From the NCBI GenBank assembly GCA_029548485.1, contig JAKPNH010000003.1, positions 1 through 34,850 on the forward strand: 34,850 nt of DNA, in the 5' to 3' direction. This stretch comes from a bacterium (GTDB lineage: Bacteria > Patescibacteriota > Minisyncoccia > UBA6257 > Colwellbacteraceae). This document shows, in pieces, positions 1-7,643 of this stretch. Below the pieces are notes generated by a model, which did no database searches, was not told the origin of the DNA, and was given only the letters and a program-made list of their open reading frames with translations. The translations under genes were made by a program, and so were the position numbers. Within the stretch, counting starts at the first letter, position 1. Each line of letters starts with the position of its first letter.

Positions 1-650
1 TGAACAGAATCACGCTCACGCTCTACGGCTCCAAGCCGGAAATCCACAACGCCGTTTCGAGAACCCCGGATTCTTTCGATCAAACCGTTTCCGGAATAAA
101 GAATATCCTCGCCAAGGAAAAGATCGCCTTGAGCGTCAATACGGTCGTCTGCCGTCTCAATTGCCAGGATCTTTTGGAAACGGGCAAGTTTATCGCCGCA
201 TTGGGCGTGAAAGTCTGGGGCGTGCTCGATCTCATACCTTTCGGAAACGCGGAGCGATTCTACGACATTCTGGCCGTCGACATCGAGACCCTTTCGTCGA
301 GCGTGCGCCGATTGCGAGAAATCGCCGAGGATTTCGACCAGATAGAGTTTTTCGATTTTCCGGTTTGCGTTTTGGGAAAGGAGCTTACCGCGAACCAGCG
401 TATCACCGTATTCGACGCCCAAGGCCGAATGGACGAATTCAAGCAAGTCGGATATAACCCGCGGCGATTCGAGAGCAAGAACGATTTTTGCGAAGACGTC
501 CACAAGTCGAGGATCTCTGTTTGTAAGAATTGCGCAATGAACAGGCGGTGCGCCGGAATCTGGAAGCCGTATCCGAATATTTTCGGCAAGAGCCCGGTCG
601 AAAAAGCCGTCAAAAATTGCGCCGTCGATTTTTTAAACCCCGAAAAATGA
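1..650 (+). CDS. radical SAM protein (C-terminal part, cut by window edge)
   Basis: The reading frame is open from base 3, so this is the C-terminal 215 residues of a longer protein and the N-terminal CxxxCxxC half lies outside the window. The visible part begins in the middle of the radical SAM barrel, with the stretch LTLYGSKPEIH and a following SFDQTV segment that align with the other radical SAM proteins downstream. Near the C-terminus it has the motif FPVC and then CKNCAMNRRCAG (about bases 522-557), the arrangement expected for an auxiliary iron-sulfur cluster in SPASM/twitch-type enzymes. The stop codon overlaps the start of the next gene (ATGA at 647-650), so the two are translationally coupled. 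A TTG at 129 is not a credible start because the domain continues upstream. Substrate unknown. Confidence 0.85.
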   Translation, partial: NRITLTLYGSKPEIHNAVSRTPDSFDQTVSGIKNILAKEKIALSVNTVVCRLNCQDLLETGKFIAALGVKVWGVLDLIPFGNAERFYDILAVDIETLSSSVRRLREIAEDFDQIEFFDFPVCVLGKELTANQRITVFDAQGRMDEFKQVGYNPRRFESKNDFCEDVHKSRISVCKNCAMNRRCAGIWKPYPNIFGKSPVEKAVKNCAVDFLNPEK

Positions 651-1864
651 AAAACGACGCTCGCCAAAAAATAAAAAAAGTGATTGCTGGAAAAACGCGG
701 GAGTTTTTCGACCGCAAGGCCGATTCCGCGCCGAAAATCCTTTATGTCAACTTGGGCGCCGAGTGCAACCAAAACTGCAATTTCTGTTTGATCAAAGGAA
801 ACGAACATAAGTTTCCTTTGATGGACATTCGTGAAGCCAAAAGGGTGATCAGAGACTTTTTGGGCGCCGGAGGCGAAGATATCATGTTCACCGGAGGAGA
901 ACCGACATTGCGCCGCGATTTGCCGGAAATCGTGGATTATACCGAAAAGCAGAAGAATCTAAACACCATTTCTATCATTACGAACGCGGTCAGGATGGCC
1001 GACAAGTATTACGCCGGCAAAATCTTCGAAGCGGATAAAAAACATAAATTGGGATTCAGTGTTTCTTTGCATTCCGACGATCAGAGAATTTCCGAAAAAA
1101 TAACGGCTTCCAAAGGAACGTTCAAGAAAACCGTCGAAGGAATGCAAAATATCGTCAAGAACGGACGGAGGATGTCGGTTTATCACGCGATCACCAATGA
1201 AAATTTCCGTCATCTGCCGAGATTCTGCGCATTTCTAAAGAAAGATTTTCCCGAAATCCGCAGCATCACTTTAGCTTATCCTTTTCCTCAGGGGAATGCA
1301 CTTTTGAACAAATGGATTTACGTACCTTTTAGCTCTTTAAAACCCTCCCTGATAGAAGCTTTATCTTTTTTGGACGAGAATGGATACGATACGAATATCG
1401 CTGCCTGCGGCCAATTTCCTTTATGCGTTATTCCGGGATTCGAAGAAAAAGTCCTTCAGTCTTTGGCTTTTGGAGAAGAGAGAATTTCCGGCGTAGTTGG
1501 TCAGGATGTTTTTCACGAGTTCGAGTGGGGATCGAAAGCGGCGGTTGATTTTTACAAAAACAAGCATTCCAATTGCCGGAAATGCATCCTTTCCAATTAT
1601 TGCCAGGGATTCTGGAAAGAATACATCGAGCTCTTCGATTTCGACGGACTGAAGCCGGTGACTGTCGTGAGTTTTATGGGAAACAAATTCAAGGTTCGAT
1701 TACGGAGCACGTCTGATGTCGAAGATGCGGCATCAAGGTTGGCAGAGGGGAAATTAAATGCGATTATATTGTCGGATTACGAGGATGAATATCTTAAAGA
1801 TTTAATCCGTTTATTGAAAGAAAAAAATGCTTTAGCGACAATAATCAAAAGTAAAAATCTTTAA
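647..1864 (+). CDS. radical SAM/SPASM-like protein with C-terminal extension
   Basis: This 405-aa protein has the radical SAM cluster motif CNQNCNFC (Cys40, Cys44, Cys47) and the SAM-binding GGEP motif at residues 83-86. The auxiliary-cluster signature is FPLC (Cys260) plus Cys310, Cys313 and Cys319 in CRKCILSNYCQG. After this signature it carries about 65 more residues, rich in alternating hydrophobic and charged positions, that the neighbouring paralogs lack. The start was placed at ATG 647, which overlaps the upstream stop, and not at an upstream in-frame ATG at 530 that would bury 39 residues inside the previous gene. The reaction is unknown. The family uses S-adenosylmethionine cleavage to make a 5'-deoxyadenosyl radical, often to modify peptides. 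Confidence 0.88.
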   Translation: MKNDARQKIKKVIAGKTREFFDRKADSAPKILYVNLGAECNQNCNFCLIKGNEHKFPLMDIREAKRVIRDFLGAGGEDIMFTGGEPTLRRDLPEIVDYTEKQKNLNTISIITNAVRMADKYYAGKIFEADKKHKLGFSVSLHSDDQRISEKITASKGTFKKTVEGMQNIVKNGRRMSVYHAITNENFRHLPRFCAFLKKDFPEIRSITLAYPFPQGNALLNKWIYVPFSSLKPSLIEALSFLDENGYDTNIAACGQFPLCVIPGFEEKVLQSLAFGEERISGVVGQDVFHEFEWGSKAAVDFYKNKHSNCRKCILSNYCQGFWKEYIELFDFDGLKPVTVVSFMGNKFKVRLRSTSDVEDAASRLAEGKLNAIILSDYEDEYLKDLIRLLKEKNALATIIKSKNL

Positions 1865-1865
1865 A

Positions 1866-2831
1866 ATGGCCGAACTCCATACCTATCTGCAAGTCAATTC
1901 CAGATGCAACCAGAAATGCGTTTTTTGCAACCGGCCTCCGGTCGGTTTCGAGTCGGATGATTATTCCCTGGAAAAGATAGATCAGAAATTCGGCGAATTG
2001 AAAAAAGAAGGCCAGACCGAACGCATAATCCTTACCGGAGGCGAGCCGACGCTCCATCCACAGCTGAACGACATCATTCTTTCCGGAAAGAAAAGAGGAT
2101 TCGTGATCGAAGTCCAGACGAACGGCACTTTGTTCGGCGCTAAAGAGCTAGAAAAATGGAAGAAGTCCGGACTCGATATCATCAATTTCGCTTTTCACAG
2201 CCACAAGGAAAAAACAAGCAACGAGCTTCGGGGAATCGGTTACGGATTCCAGAAAATCATCGATAACATCAAATACGCGAGCCAACTGGGATTCGAACTG
2301 CACCTGATCCACGTCATCAATTCGGTTAATTATAAAGATCTTCCGGGGTGGATCGATTTCGTTAAAAAAATGGGCTTGAAAAGATTTTACGTAAATTTGA
2401 GCATCGTCGTTCCCGACGGCTGGGCTTGGGAGAACCAGTGGATCATCCCGAGAATGGCCGATATCGGCCCGTATCTCCGCGAAGCCTGCCGCAAATGCGA
2501 AGAATACGGAATCAATTTCGATATTTCCGAAATCGTGCCTTTGTGCCACGTCAAGGGCTTCGAGATCCATGCTGTTTCGACGAACTTCAAATTCACCGGA
2601 TTGAAAATAGCCGACGATTATTATGTCGGTCGGCGCATACTCGATTTCGAAAAGCCGAATCGTACGGTGGCCAACAAAGCTCCGCAATGCGCCAAATGCT
2701 CGATGAACGAAATCTGCGGAGGATTTTATCCGCGCCTCAAAACGCTCTACGGAGTTTCCGATTTTAAGCCGCGCCGCGATGACCCTCGGAAGATCATCGA
2801 CAAGATCCGTCCCAAAAAGAATAATGGTTAA
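1866..2831 (+). CDS. radical SAM/SPASM-like protein
   Basis: This is a 321-aa paralog of its neighbours. The cluster motif CNQKCVFC lies at residues 14-21, the TGGEPT motif at about 57-62, and the C-terminal auxiliary-cluster signature is VPLC (Cys227) with Cys275, Cys278 and Cys284 in CAKCSMNEICGG. It begins one base after the stop of the upstream gene and its end overlaps the next gene by 8 bases, consistent with one operon. The central region (residues about 110-130) aligns with the HGH/GSF stretch of the paralogs but is more diverged. Function and substrate are not recognisable; a peptide-modifying or cofactor-building role is possible by family only. Confidence 0.88.
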   Translation: MAELHTYLQVNSRCNQKCVFCNRPPVGFESDDYSLEKIDQKFGELKKEGQTERIILTGGEPTLHPQLNDIILSGKKRGFVIEVQTNGTLFGAKELEKWKKSGLDIINFAFHSHKEKTSNELRGIGYGFQKIIDNIKYASQLGFELHLIHVINSVNYKDLPGWIDFVKKMGLKRFYVNLSIVVPDGWAWENQWIIPRMADIGPYLREACRKCEEYGINFDISEIVPLCHVKGFEIHAVSTNFKFTGLKIADDYYVGRRILDFEKPNRTVANKAPQCAKCSMNEICGGFYPRLKTLYGVSDFKPRRDDPRKIIDKIRPKKNNG

Positions 2832-3720
2832 GCGTTCGAAAAATCGAACACGGTGGGCCGATCAAGGACACGATTACGTAAGCCCATATATTTACATCGG
2901 CTATGACTGTAACAACAATTGCTCTTTTTGCAGCGAATCCGACGAGTATTTAGAGAACCTCCAAAAAAAAGACTTCAAACAGCTTAAAACGGAAATAAAA
3001 AAAATCAGGGAAAATTACGATTTCATAAGTCTCATGGGCAGGGAACCCACTTTGCGGCCGGATTTTTTCGATTTACTCGCTTTCGCGAAAACGCTGGATT
3101 TTCGGCAGACGAGCGTCGCCACGAACGGCCGGCTGCTGGCCTATCCGGAGTTTGTCAAAAAAATGCTCGGTTGCGGTGTGAATCAAGTGGGCATTTCTTT
3201 CAACAGTTCGGACGAAAAAATCCACGATTCGATGACGGCTTGCCCCGGAAGCTTCGAACAGACGATTAAGGGAATCAAGAATCTGACGGCTCTGAAAAAG
3301 CCTGGGTTGAGTATTCTCGTCAACGTGCCGCTGACCCAAAAGAATTACGAGACGCTTGAGCCAACCCTCGACTTGTTGATCCGTTTGGGAGTCAAAGAAA
3401 TCAATATCCTCTGGGTGGCGCCGCTTAGCCGGCGTTCCCGCACCAGAGACATCGTTTGCCACATGCCGACGCTAAGCCGCCACGTCGCCAAAACATTGAA
3501 AAAAGAAAAATACCAAAAATCGGGAGTCAAGTTCCTGCTCGTCGAGTTCTTGCCTTGCAGCCTCCCGAAAGATTTCCGGGATTTGTTTTTTCCTTGCCTC
3601 GAAAAAAACTCCAACAAGACGCGTATCGATCTGTGCCCTGAATGCCCTTACAAGTTTTCTTGCGACGGAGTGCTCCGGGATTATCTCGAGCTATACGGGC
3701 AGGAAGGATTGAAATTATGA
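2824..3720 (+). CDS. radical SAM/SPASM-like protein, GREP variant
   Basis: This 298-aa protein has the cluster motif CNNNCSFC (Cys29, Cys33, Cys36). The usual GGEP motif is changed to GREP (residues 72-75), so an arginine replaces the second glycine. The C-terminal signature is FLPC (Cys245) plus Cys271, Cys274 and Cys280 in CPECPYKFSCDG. The start at ATG 2824 overlaps the end of the upstream gene by 8 bases; an alternative ATG at 2779 would add 15 residues unlike any paralog. The stop overlaps the next start (ATGA, 3717-3720). The paralog block TNGRLLAY corresponds to TNGRMFSY in the gene at 5497. Substrate unknown. Confidence 0.87.
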   Translation: MVKRSKNRTRWADQGHDYVSPYIYIGYDCNNNCSFCSESDEYLENLQKKDFKQLKTEIKKIRENYDFISLMGREPTLRPDFFDLLAFAKTLDFRQTSVATNGRLLAYPEFVKKMLGCGVNQVGISFNSSDEKIHDSMTACPGSFEQTIKGIKNLTALKKPGLSILVNVPLTQKNYETLEPTLDLLIRLGVKEINILWVAPLSRRSRTRDIVCHMPTLSRHVAKTLKKEKYQKSGVKFLLVEFLPCSLPKDFRDLFFPCLEKNSNKTRIDLCPECPYKFSCDGVLRDYLELYGQEGLKL

Positions 3721-5513
3721 ATAAATCCGCGGCCGCCACGCTCAAAGACTACCAAGGCTTCCTGAAAAATTATCCGGTGGATTATTTCACGAGCGACTTG
3801 GTGTCCATCATCAATCCTCCGGAAGAAAAGCCGCTTTCGGAAATAAAGAAGCTTTGGGAAGATTTCCTTCCGACGAGGAAAAAAGGCCAGACCTTGAATT
3901 TTTATATCCACGTTCCTTTTTGCAAGAAAAGGTGTGATTATTGCTGCTGCCATTCGAAAGCGCTCGAGAAAACGGACGACATCGGCGCCTACGTCAAAAA
4001 TCTCGTCGAATATTCCCGTTATTTCAAAAAAGTTTTTGAAGGCGTCAGTTTCACCAACCTCTACATCGGAGGGGGAACGCCCAGCGTCTTGAGCGAAGCG
4101 CAGCTCGATTATCTTTTAAAGAACCTTTTCGCCGACTTCTCTTTCGACAATGACGGAGAAAAAACCTGCGAAATGCATCCGTCGAGCGCCGACTTGTCGA
4201 AGTTGGCTGTTTTAAGGAAATACGGATTCAACCGGGTCAGTTTCGGAGTCCAATCTTTGGACTCGGCGGTGCTCCGTAAAAACAACCGCGGCTATCAGAC
4301 TTTGGAAAAAGTGCGTTCGGCGATCTGGAACGCGCGGCAGCTCGGATTCTTGAAAGTCAACGCGGATCTGATCCTGGGCCTTTACGGAGACAGCCAGGCG
4401 GCTTTCGTGCGGAGTTTTTCGAAGCTCATGGAAATCAACCCTTATTCCATTTTTATTTATCCGTTGAAAATCGTGCCTACCTACATCAAAAAAGACAGCT
4501 ACCGGGGCAATTTCGAGCGCCATTACCAATCGACGGTTGATTTCTTCAAAAAACTCCAGCGCTTGGCCGAGAAAGAAGGCTATAGCGCTCCGTACGATCC
4601 GGATGTATTTTTGCCGATGAACGATGCGAGCGCCTGGGCCTTCGAGAAAATAGGAGAGGAAACCGGCCTTAAAAAATCTTACCGAGCGAAAGATTACCGG
4701 AAAATATTGGGTGTTTTCGGATTGGGCCGGTTCAGCATGTCGACCATCCCGTCCCAAATATCCTATCAGATGATGGCTCCCATCGACCGAAAACCGGCGG
4801 AATACTCTTGTTCCGCGAGAACTTATTCTCCGAAAATGGAAATGGCCGAAAGAGTGGTCTCTTCGTTGTGCTACAACCATTATGTCGATTGCCTCCGATT
4901 CCGAGAGGATTTCAAGAAAGATTTTTTCGAGGTTTTCGATAGCGCTTTGGATAACCTCGAAGCTTTGAAGGCGGTGGAAATAAAAAACGACCGCGTTTAT
5001 CTTTTGACCAGGAATCCGCGAAAAAAAGCGGCTTACATGATGTTTTTCTGCGACCCCGATGAAAACGTCTTACGCCGCATCGGGGAGCGACGCAACTTGG
5101 CGTCGGAAGAAGAATGGGGCAAAGAACGCGGCATTGGCTGGTTGAGGAGGCCGCGGCCCGGCAAACGGGAACTCAAAAACCAAGCCACCTTGAAATCCAG
5201 ACTGGACAGGTTGTGCGTTCCTTTCGAAGGCAAAACCGCGATCATCGACGGAAAAGCAACGGGCGTCGGAAAAAGATCTTTACGGGTTTTATCGAAGGAC
5301 GGAAAGAACTTCGAGTTTCTTTTGACTCCGCAGACGGCGATCACGGAAATGTTTTTCGACGACAAAGAGGAGTCTTACGAGAAATCGGCGACGCTCAAAG
5401 AAATCAGAAAAGGCGATCCGGTATCGGTGACGGCCGTCTTGGGAAACAAACCGCAAGCGCTTATCGTGAGAAAAATAACCGTAGTCAATTGGATCGATGG
5501 CAAAGAAAGATAA
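3717..5513 (+). CDS. HemN/HemW-family radical SAM protein with C-terminal DUF5666-like domain
   Basis: This 598-aa protein is the odd member of the cluster. It has the HemN/HemW signature YIHVPFC, followed by cysteines 69, 73 and 76 for the radical SAM cluster and Cys78 in the HemN-like fourth position (an extra Cys77 makes CCC). GGGTP is at 118-122 and SFGVQSLD follows. About residues 499-598 form an extra domain with the pattern GK-x-IDG, a T-A-I strand, a K-x-GDPVSV turn and a final strand, which resembles the small beta-rich DUF5666 fold; this domain call is by eye. Nothing else for haem synthesis is visible, so coproporphyrinogen oxidation is unlikely; other HemN-like enzymes perform methylation or cyclisation. 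Start ATG 3717 overlaps the upstream stop. An ATG-free upstream extension to 3642 was rejected. Confidence 0.85.
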   Translation: MNKSAAATLKDYQGFLKNYPVDYFTSDLVSIINPPEEKPLSEIKKLWEDFLPTRKKGQTLNFYIHVPFCKKRCDYCCCHSKALEKTDDIGAYVKNLVEYSRYFKKVFEGVSFTNLYIGGGTPSVLSEAQLDYLLKNLFADFSFDNDGEKTCEMHPSSADLSKLAVLRKYGFNRVSFGVQSLDSAVLRKNNRGYQTLEKVRSAIWNARQLGFLKVNADLILGLYGDSQAAFVRSFSKLMEINPYSIFIYPLKIVPTYIKKDSYRGNFERHYQSTVDFFKKLQRLAEKEGYSAPYDPDVFLPMNDASAWAFEKIGEETGLKKSYRAKDYRKILGVFGLGRFSMSTIPSQISYQMMAPIDRKPAEYSCSARTYSPKMEMAERVVSSLCYNHYVDCLRFREDFKKDFFEVFDSALDNLEALKAVEIKNDRVYLLTRNPRKKAAYMMFFCDPDENVLRRIGERRNLASEEEWGKERGIGWLRRPRPGKRELKNQATLKSRLDRLCVPFEGKTAIIDGKATGVGKRSLRVLSKDGKNFEFLLTPQTAITEMFFDDKEESYEKSATLKEIRKGDPVSVTAVLGNKPQALIVRKITVVNWIDGKER

Positions 5514-6474
5514 AATTTCCAAAAGCGTCATCTTCACGGGATACGAATGCAACAACCATTGCCGTTTTTGCATGGAGCAAGACAAAAGGAATCTTCCGAT
5601 AAGAACCGCGGTTGAGGTCAAAAAAGAAATCGCCGCGGCCAAGAAAAGGGGATCGACCTATCTCGAGCTTATCGGAGGCGAAACGACCATCAGGCCGGAT
5701 TTTACCGATATCGTCGGATTCGCCAAAAAAGTCGGATTCAAAACCATCATGATCGCCACGAACGGCCGGATGTTTTCCTATGAACCGGTCGCCGAAAGCC
5801 TAATCGAGGCCGGCATCAACAGCGTTGTTTTTTCCATCCACGGGCACACGGCGAAGATCCACGATTATTTGACCCAAGTTCCCGGAAGTTTCGATCAGCT
5901 CCGAAAAGGATTGACGAATATCCGTTCGATCATCAAGCGGAAAAACTTAAAAATGCATCTCGGTTCAAACACCACCGTCGTCAAGCAGAATTTCCGTTAT
6001 CTGCCGCAAATCGGGAAATTTATTTTGGATCAGGGGATCAAAGATTCCGAATTCATCTTCGTCGACTGCAACGAAGGCGGGGCCAGGCGTTATTTCGAGG
6101 CACTGGTTCCGAAAATCTCCGAAGCGGCGCCGCATATCCGGAAATGCCTGGATATCGGCAATAAAGCCGGAGCCGTCCATTGGGACATAAGATACGTGCC
6201 GCTTTGTCATTTTCCCGATCATCTGGACCGGATCAGCGAACTCCACGAAATTAATATATTCAACACGGAACATATCGCCCAGGATTTCGTCGATTTCGAC
6301 GCCCTGGAATCGCGGAAAAAATGGGCCCGCAAGAAAACTTTGCGCTGTAAAGGCTGCGCATTGTATAATTCCTGCGAAGGCATTTGGGTGGAATATCTGA
6401 AGCGCTACGGCGACGAAGAACTGTCGCCGATAAAGCATATCAGCCCCCGTCAAAAGAAGATGCTTTTTCCTTGA
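5497..6474 (+). CDS. radical SAM/SPASM-like protein, GGET variant
   Basis: This 325-aa protein has the cluster motif CNNHCRFC (Cys18, Cys22, Cys25). The SAM-binding motif is GGET (residues 60-63) in place of GGEP. It carries the paralog motifs TNGRMFSYE (about 88-96) and IHGHTAKIHD (114-123), which match the gene at 6705 closely. The C-terminal signature is VPLC (Cys237) with Cys284, Cys287 and Cys293 in CKGCALYNSCEG. Its start overlaps the end of the HemN-like gene by 17 bases. It is followed by a 20-base gap and the small protein gene. Function unknown; the strong similarity to the 6705 protein suggests a duplication within the operon. Confidence 0.88.
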   Translation: MAKKDKISKSVIFTGYECNNHCRFCMEQDKRNLPIRTAVEVKKEIAAAKKRGSTYLELIGGETTIRPDFTDIVGFAKKVGFKTIMIATNGRMFSYEPVAESLIEAGINSVVFSIHGHTAKIHDYLTQVPGSFDQLRKGLTNIRSIIKRKNLKMHLGSNTTVVKQNFRYLPQIGKFILDQGIKDSEFIFVDCNEGGARRYFEALVPKISEAAPHIRKCLDIGNKAGAVHWDIRYVPLCHFPDHLDRISELHEINIFNTEHIAQDFVDFDALESRKKWARKKTLRCKGCALYNSCEGIWVEYLKRYGDEELSPIKHISPRQKKMLFP

Positions 6475-6494
6475 ATTAAAATAAAATCAACACC

Positions 6495-6695
6495 ATGGCC
6501 AAAAAAGAAGAGAAAACTTATATCGTCACCTATAAAAGCGAAGAACATTTCGAAGTGGTAGGGTGGGTCTGGGCGAGCAACATGCTCGAAGCCAAACGTA
6601 AAGCCAAAACCGAGCTTGCGGAGCAGGCCCGTCGCTACGACGTCAAACTGGCGGAAATAGCCGAATACAAGGACGCATCGGAGATAGGCTTTTAA
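6495..6695 (+). CDS. 66-aa small protein inside the radical SAM operon (candidate substrate or partner)
   Basis: This is a small protein of unknown function with no cysteine, no signal peptide and no membrane segment. The predicted layout is strand-strand (TYIVTYK, HFEVVGWVWASN), then a long charged helix (LEAKRKAKTELAEQARRY), then a short strand and the C-terminal ending EIGF. It lies 20 bases after one radical SAM gene and 9 bases before the next, so it is in the same operon. It could be a modified substrate (it has several Tyr, Trp, Phe, His, Lys and Glu side chains), a carrier, or a small folded accessory. It does not look like a PqqD-type peptide-recognition domain. No Shine-Dalgarno site is evident; a TAAAAT lies 7 bases upstream of the ATG. 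Confidence 0.75.
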   Translation: MAKKEEKTYIVTYKSEEHFEVVGWVWASNMLEAKRKAKTELAEQARRYDVKLAEIAEYKDASEIGF

Positions 6696-6704
6696 TCCAT
6701 TTTT

Positions 6705-7643
6705 ATGGAATTTTGCGTCACCAATCTGTGCAATAACCGATGCATTATGTGCACCAATTCGGCCGAGTTCAGCGACCCCAAAAACAACAAAGGATACGAA
6801 TTCGACGAACTGATCGAGAGGATCGGACAGCGCGCCGAGCATCTTCTGAAAACCAAGGAGCCGATCAATATCACCGGCGGCGAGCCGACCATCGTTCCGC
6901 ATTTCGTCAAGCTTCTGAACTGGCTGCGGAAGAACTTTCCCCGGAACGAGATCGTCTGCGTTTCCAACGGCCGGATGTTTTCCTACGAGGATTTCGCCAA
7001 GCAAGTCTTGCGCGTCGACAATCTCAAGTTGGAAATCGCTTTCCACGGCCACACACCGCGGCTCTACGACGAAATCTCCGGGGTAAAAGGCGGCTTTCCC
7101 CAGACGCTCCAGGGAATAAAAAACATCTTGCGGTTCCGCAACGACAGTCACCTCATAGAAACGAGAACGGTTATCATCAGGCAAAACCACAAAAGACTCG
7201 ACGATATCCTCGGATTCGTCCACGAGAATTTCAAAGGATTGGACACGGTCGTGCTGATTTTCCACGAACTGGAAGGCCAATGCGGAGACCATCTGGGCGG
7301 AGTGGCGGTCTCTTACAAAGACATCGAGAAAGAAGTGGTCCGCAATATCGAAAAATGGTCTAAAAAAATCGACGATTTGAGGCTTTATCATTTTCCTTTA
7401 TGCGTTTTGCCGTCCGGTCTTTGGCCGCATACCTGGCGGACTCTGCCGGCCAGAGAAGTCTCTTTTCCGGATAATTGTGCCAAATGCCTTTATCGGAAAT
7501 ATTGCATGGGCGTGCACAACGAGTACCGCCGTCTTGTCGGAGACGAAGAGTTCAAGCCCGTCGACTCGAAGATCCTCTTGAAAACGAGCCGGGGACAGGA
7601 ATTCATTTACCATCCGATCGTCGCCATCGGCGACCAGCCATGA
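6705..7643 (+). CDS. radical SAM/SPASM-like protein
   Basis: This 312-aa protein begins almost directly at the cluster motif, with CNNRCIMC at residues 9-16 (Cys9, Cys13, Cys16), and an in-frame stop just upstream excludes a longer start. The motif TGGEPT is at about 57-62, followed by SNGRMFSYE and FHGHTPRLYD, closely matching the gene at 5497. The C-terminal signature is FPLC (Cys233) with Cys258, Cys261 and Cys267 in CAKCLYRKYCMG. Its stop overlaps the start of the A24 peptidase gene (ATGA at 7640-7643), which ties the peptidase to the radical SAM operon. Substrate unknown. Confidence 0.88.
   Translation: MEFCVTNLCNNRCIMCTNSAEFSDPKNNKGYEFDELIERIGQRAEHLLKTKEPINITGGEPTIVPHFVKLLNWLRKNFPRNEIVCVSNGRMFSYEDFAKQVLRVDNLKLEIAFHGHTPRLYDEISGVKGGFPQTLQGIKNILRFRNDSHLIETRTVIIRQNHKRLDDILGFVHENFKGLDTVVLIFHELEGQCGDHLGGVAVSYKDIEKEVVRNIEKWSKKIDDLRLYHFPLCVLPSGLWPHTWRTLPAREVSFPDNCAKCLYRKYCMGVHNEYRRLVGDEEFKPVDSKILLKTSRGQEFIYHPIVAIGDQP

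Noticed and set aside
3717-5513. Coproporphyrinogen III oxidase for haem synthesis
   Set aside because: Only family-level similarity is visible, with a foreign C-terminal domain and no other haem genes nearby.
6495-6695. PqqD-type RiPP recognition element
   Set aside because: The predicted strand-strand-helix-strand pattern and lack of the winged-helix signature do not fit.
6450-7391. 313-codon open frame on the minus strand opposite the small protein and the 6705 radical SAM gene
   Set aside because: The plus-strand genes carry clear motifs and tight operon spacing; the minus frame has none.
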